From assembly GCA_002469605.1 (NCBI GenBank), contig DKMV01000044.1:1-9622 (forward strand): a stretch of 9,622 bases of DNA. Direction: 5' to 3'. Source of the stretch: Leclercia sp. UBA7405 (GTDB taxonomy: Bacteria > Pseudomonadota > Gammaproteobacteria > Enterobacterales > Enterobacteriaceae). Below are positions 6,743-9,622 of this stretch, one piece after another. Under the pieces are notes generated by a model, which was not told the DNA's origin, made no database searches, and saw only the letters and a list, made by a program, of their open reading frames with translations. Within the stretch, counting starts at the first letter, position 1; each line of letters begins with the position of its first letter. The position numbers and the translations under genes are program-made.

Positions 6743-7516
6743 TTACTCATACTCGGCCCGACACATTGCCACAGTATCCTCGATTAAGCGGCGCGCCACG
6801 GTGCCCGGCGGCGGCAACAGGGGAAGATCGTCATAGCGATACCAGTCGGCCGACAGCAGCTCTTTCTGGTCGATCACGATCTCGCCGCTGTCGTACTCGG
6901 CCATAAAGGCGGTCATCAGCGACATCGGGAAGGGCCAGGGCTGGGACGTGACATAACGCAGGTTTTTTACCCGGATGCCGCTCTCTTCCATCACTTCGCG
7001 CGCGACCGCCTGCTCCAGGGTTTCTCCCACCTCCACGAACCCGGCCAGCACGGTATGAATGCCGTTACGGTGGCGGGTGTGCTGCGCCAGCAGCAGGGTG
7101 TCATCCCGGCGGATGGCGACGATAATGCAGGGGGCAATCTGCGGGTAGTAACGCTCGCGGCAGTGGCCGCAGAGCATCGCCGACTCGGTTTTGCTCGGAT
7201 GCATGGTATGGCCGCAGTAGCCGCAGAACTTATGCGAGCGATAAAACTCCGCCAACTGCACGCCGCGCCCGGCCAGCTGAAACAGTCCCACATCCTGATC
7301 GATTACCTGGCGAACGGATCCCATATCCTGGCGACGATTCTGCTGGATCAACCACACATTTTCGCCCTGCCATTCGCCGATCTTAAGTGCGTGTTGCCCC
7401 ACAAGATCGAAATTTCCAGCCTCGCCGTGTGGTATTTCTCCGGCTGGCAACCATAATTTTTGTTCGTGGCTGACTATCCACCAGCCGCGATCTAATTTTT
7501 CAATTATACGATCCAT
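6743..7516 (-). CDS. nudC: NADH pyrophosphatase / RNA deNADding enzyme NudC
   Basis: NudC is a Nudix hydrolase. It cleaves NAD(H) to NMN(H) and AMP and also removes the 5' NAD cap from some RNAs. The 257-aa protein equals E. coli NudC. The zinc ribbon has CGYC (98-101) and CGHC (116-119). The Nudix box runs from Gly159 ([23 protein letters not shown]) with Glu174, Glu177 and Glu178 as metal ligands. The NADH-specificity array SQPWPFP follows at about 190. Residue 112 is Ser where I recall Trp in E. coli, next to the substrate-contacting Glu111. All catalytic residues remain. The ribosome binding site is poor, the nearest purine run being GAAGG more than ten bases upstream. It is divergent from rsd across 95 bp and is the first gene of the nudC-hemE-nfi-yjaG run. 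Confidence 0.97.
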   Translation of the reverse strand: MDRIIEKLDRGWWIVSHEQKLWLPAGEIPHGEAGNFDLVGQHALKIGEWQGENVWLIQQNRRQDMGSVRQVIDQDVGLFQLAGRGVQLAEFYRSHKFCGYCGHTMHPSKTESAMLCGHCRERYYPQIAPCIIVAIRRDDTLLLAQHTRHRNGIHTVLAGFVEVGETLEQAVAREVMEESGIRVKNLRYVTSQPWPFPMSLMTAFMAEYDSGEIVIDQKELLSADWYRYDDLPLLPPPGTVARRLIEDTVAMCRAEYE

Positions 7517-7536
7517 ATCTATTGCACTACCTTCGC

Positions 7537-7564
7537 TTCACAGGCATGTTGGTAACATTATGAT
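7537..7564 (+). promoter_or_regulatory. Probable sigma-70 promoter of rsd
   Basis: TTCACA (7537-7542) and TATGAT (7559-7564) are separated by 16 bp, and each hexamer matches consensus at five of six positions. Transcription would start near 7571, about 40 bases before the rsd ATG. The 95-bp region also has to hold the divergent nudC promoter, for which I see no equally good match. In E. coli rsd is raised in stationary phase, and I cannot see a distinct stationary-phase signature here. Confidence 0.6.
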
Positions 7565-7611
7565 TACATTTTGGGTGGGCAGCTCTAAATCTTAACCTTG
7601 CGGAGTCAAAC

Positions 7612-8109
7612 ATGCTAAACCAGCTGGAAAGCCTGACAGAGCGCGTTGGAGGAAGTAACAACCTGGTTGATCGCTGGCTGGACGTGCGTAAACATCTGCT
7701 CGTTGCCTACTACAATCTGGTTGGTCTTAAGCCCGGCCAGGAGTCCTGGATACGGCTTAATGAAAAGGCGCTGGACGATTTTTGCCAGAGCCTGGTCGAC
7801 TACCTTTCCGACGGTCACTTTAATATTTATGAACGTATTCTTGGCGAAATGGAAGGTAATAGTCCGCAGGTCGCCGCTACCAAAATTTATCCCCTGCTGG
7901 AAGCCAATACCCAGCAGATCATGGATTACTACGACTCCACCCTTGAGAACGCCATCGATCACGATAACTATCTTGAGCTCCAGCAGGCGCTGTCCGATCT
8001 TGGCGAAGCGATGGAAGAGCGCTTCACGCTGGAAGATAAGCTGATTGCCCTGGCGCTGGATAACGATCTGAAAGCCAGTAACGAAGCGCAGGTTGCGCGA
8101 CCTGCTTGA
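7612..8109 (+). CDS. rsd: Regulator of sigma D, anti-sigma-70 factor Rsd
   Basis: Rsd binds sigma-70 region 4 in stationary phase, which lowers free sigma-70 and favours alternative sigma factors. It has also been reported to bind HPr and stimulate SpoT. The 165-aa product belongs to the Rsd/AlgQ family: it is an all-helical cytosolic protein with the conserved LTERVGGSNNLVDRWL start, VRKHLLVAYYNLVGLKPG, ALDDFCQSLVDYLS, and NTQQIMDYYDSTLENAIDHDNY segments. It is about seven residues longer than E. coli Rsd (158 in my memory), and the last roughly 20 residues (LDNDLKASNEAQVARPA) diverge. GGAG (7602-7605) lies six bases before ATG. It stands alone between its promoter at 7537-7564 and a terminator 33 bp after the stop. 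Confidence 0.96.
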   Translation: MLNQLESLTERVGGSNNLVDRWLDVRKHLLVAYYNLVGLKPGQESWIRLNEKALDDFCQSLVDYLSDGHFNIYERILGEMEGNSPQVAATKIYPLLEANTQQIMDYYDSTLENAIDHDNYLELQQALSDLGEAMEERFTLEDKLIALALDNDLKASNEAQVARPA

Positions 8110-8139
8110 GTTCTTAATCGTTAACGAGTAATTTACAAC
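8106..8139 (+). promoter_or_regulatory. Candidate thiC promoter overlapping the rsd 3' end
   Basis: The rsd terminator and the thiC riboswitch touch, so a thiC promoter has to lie in or before the terminator. Two weak pairs exist, each with a 17-bp spacer: TTCTTA (8111-8116) with TACAAC (8134-8139), and TTGAGT (8106-8111) with TAATTT (8129-8134). They would start transcription near 8141-8147, in or at the left arm of the hairpin. Neither is a strong match, and readthrough from rsd is an alternative. Confidence 0.3.
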
Positions 8140-8142
8140 CAT

Positions 8143-8168
8143 TCGCCCCTCTTACGAGGGCGATTTTT
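8143..8168 (+). terminator. Intrinsic terminator of rsd
   Basis: TCGCCCCTC (8143-8151) and GAGGGCGA (8156-8163) form an 8-bp stem with a single bulged C and a TTAC loop. Five T follow (8164-8168). It lies 33 bases after the rsd stop and directly abuts the first base of the TPP aptamer at 8169. Confidence 0.85.
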
Positions 8169-8261
8169 CTTGTCGGAGTGCCCAGTGTGCAAGCACGGGC
8201 TGAGACCGTTAATTCGGGATCCGCGGAACCTGATCAGGCTAATACCTGCGAAGGGAACAAG
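8169..8261 (+). ncRNA. TPP riboswitch (thi box) controlling thiC
   Basis: The closing stem P1 is CTTGT (8169-8173) with ACAAG (8257-8261). The conserved CTGAGA that binds the pyrimidine end of TPP is at 8200-8205. The GCGAAGGGAA motif at 8248-8257 and the AACCTGATCAGGCTAATACC segment (8227-8246) complete the known THI element pattern. In between lie GCCC/GGGC (8180-8183 with 8197-8200) and a short GTG/CAC arm. TPP binding represses thiC in enterics at the level of translation and, in E. coli, Rho-dependent termination. That mechanism is established for the E. coli element and inferred here. Confidence 0.96.

Positions 8262-9622
<1,361 letters not shown>

Noticed and set aside
7615..8142. A 175-residue minus-strand frame opposite rsd
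   Set aside because: It is the exact shadow of rsd, and its start would lie at the edge of the rsd terminator.

Overview
This window is chromosomal housekeeping DNA from a member of the Enterobacteriaceae. Every protein is close to full length and nearly identical in my memory to its Escherichia coli K-12 counterpart: PurH 529 aa, PurD 430, HupA 90, YjaG 196, Nfi 223, HemE 354, NudC 257. The gene order is that of the E. coli rrnE-purHD...thiC neighbourhood, read in the opposite orientation. Base composition looks moderately GC-rich. One difference points away from Escherichia and Salmonella: the zinc-responsive zraP/zraSR genes, which I recall between purD and yjaH there, are absent, and purD faces yjaH across only 37 bp. 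An Enterobacter, Leclercia, Lelliottia, Kosakonia or Klebsiella type genome fits, but I cannot name the genus from this sequence.

Layout. Positions 1-229 hold a regulatory region with an exact consensus DnaA box, a PurR operator next to a -10 element, and a leader with a possible stem-loop. purH and purD (+) follow as the late purine operon and end at a strong hairpin. The next six genes are on the minus strand, listed here from high to low coordinate as they are transcribed: nudC, hemE, nfi, yjaG, hupA, yjaH. nudC to yjaG are closely spaced and look like one transcription unit. hupA has its own 186-bp upstream region and a terminator just beyond its stop; that terminator lies inside the predicted 5' end of yjaH. 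Divergent from nudC is rsd (+), with a good sigma-70 type promoter. Its terminator ends one base before a TPP riboswitch aptamer, which leads into thiC (+). thiC is cut off by the end of the window after 423 codons.

Functionally this is a set of independent core genes: IMP synthesis (PurD, PurH), nucleoid structure (HU alpha), repair of deaminated bases (Nfi), haem synthesis (HemE), NAD/deNADding hydrolysis (NudC), the sigma-70 binding protein Rsd, and thiamine pyrimidine synthesis (ThiC). PurH and ThiC are metabolically linked, because PurH consumes AICAR while ThiC uses its precursor AIR. PurD acts upstream of both.

I found no mobile element, CRISPR, toxin-antitoxin, phage or tRNA/rRNA sequence, and no evidence of a new gene system. 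The items worth a second look are regulatory: the DnaA box upstream of purH, the terminator inside yjaH, the abutment of the rsd terminator and thiC riboswitch, and inverted repeats upstream of hupA.
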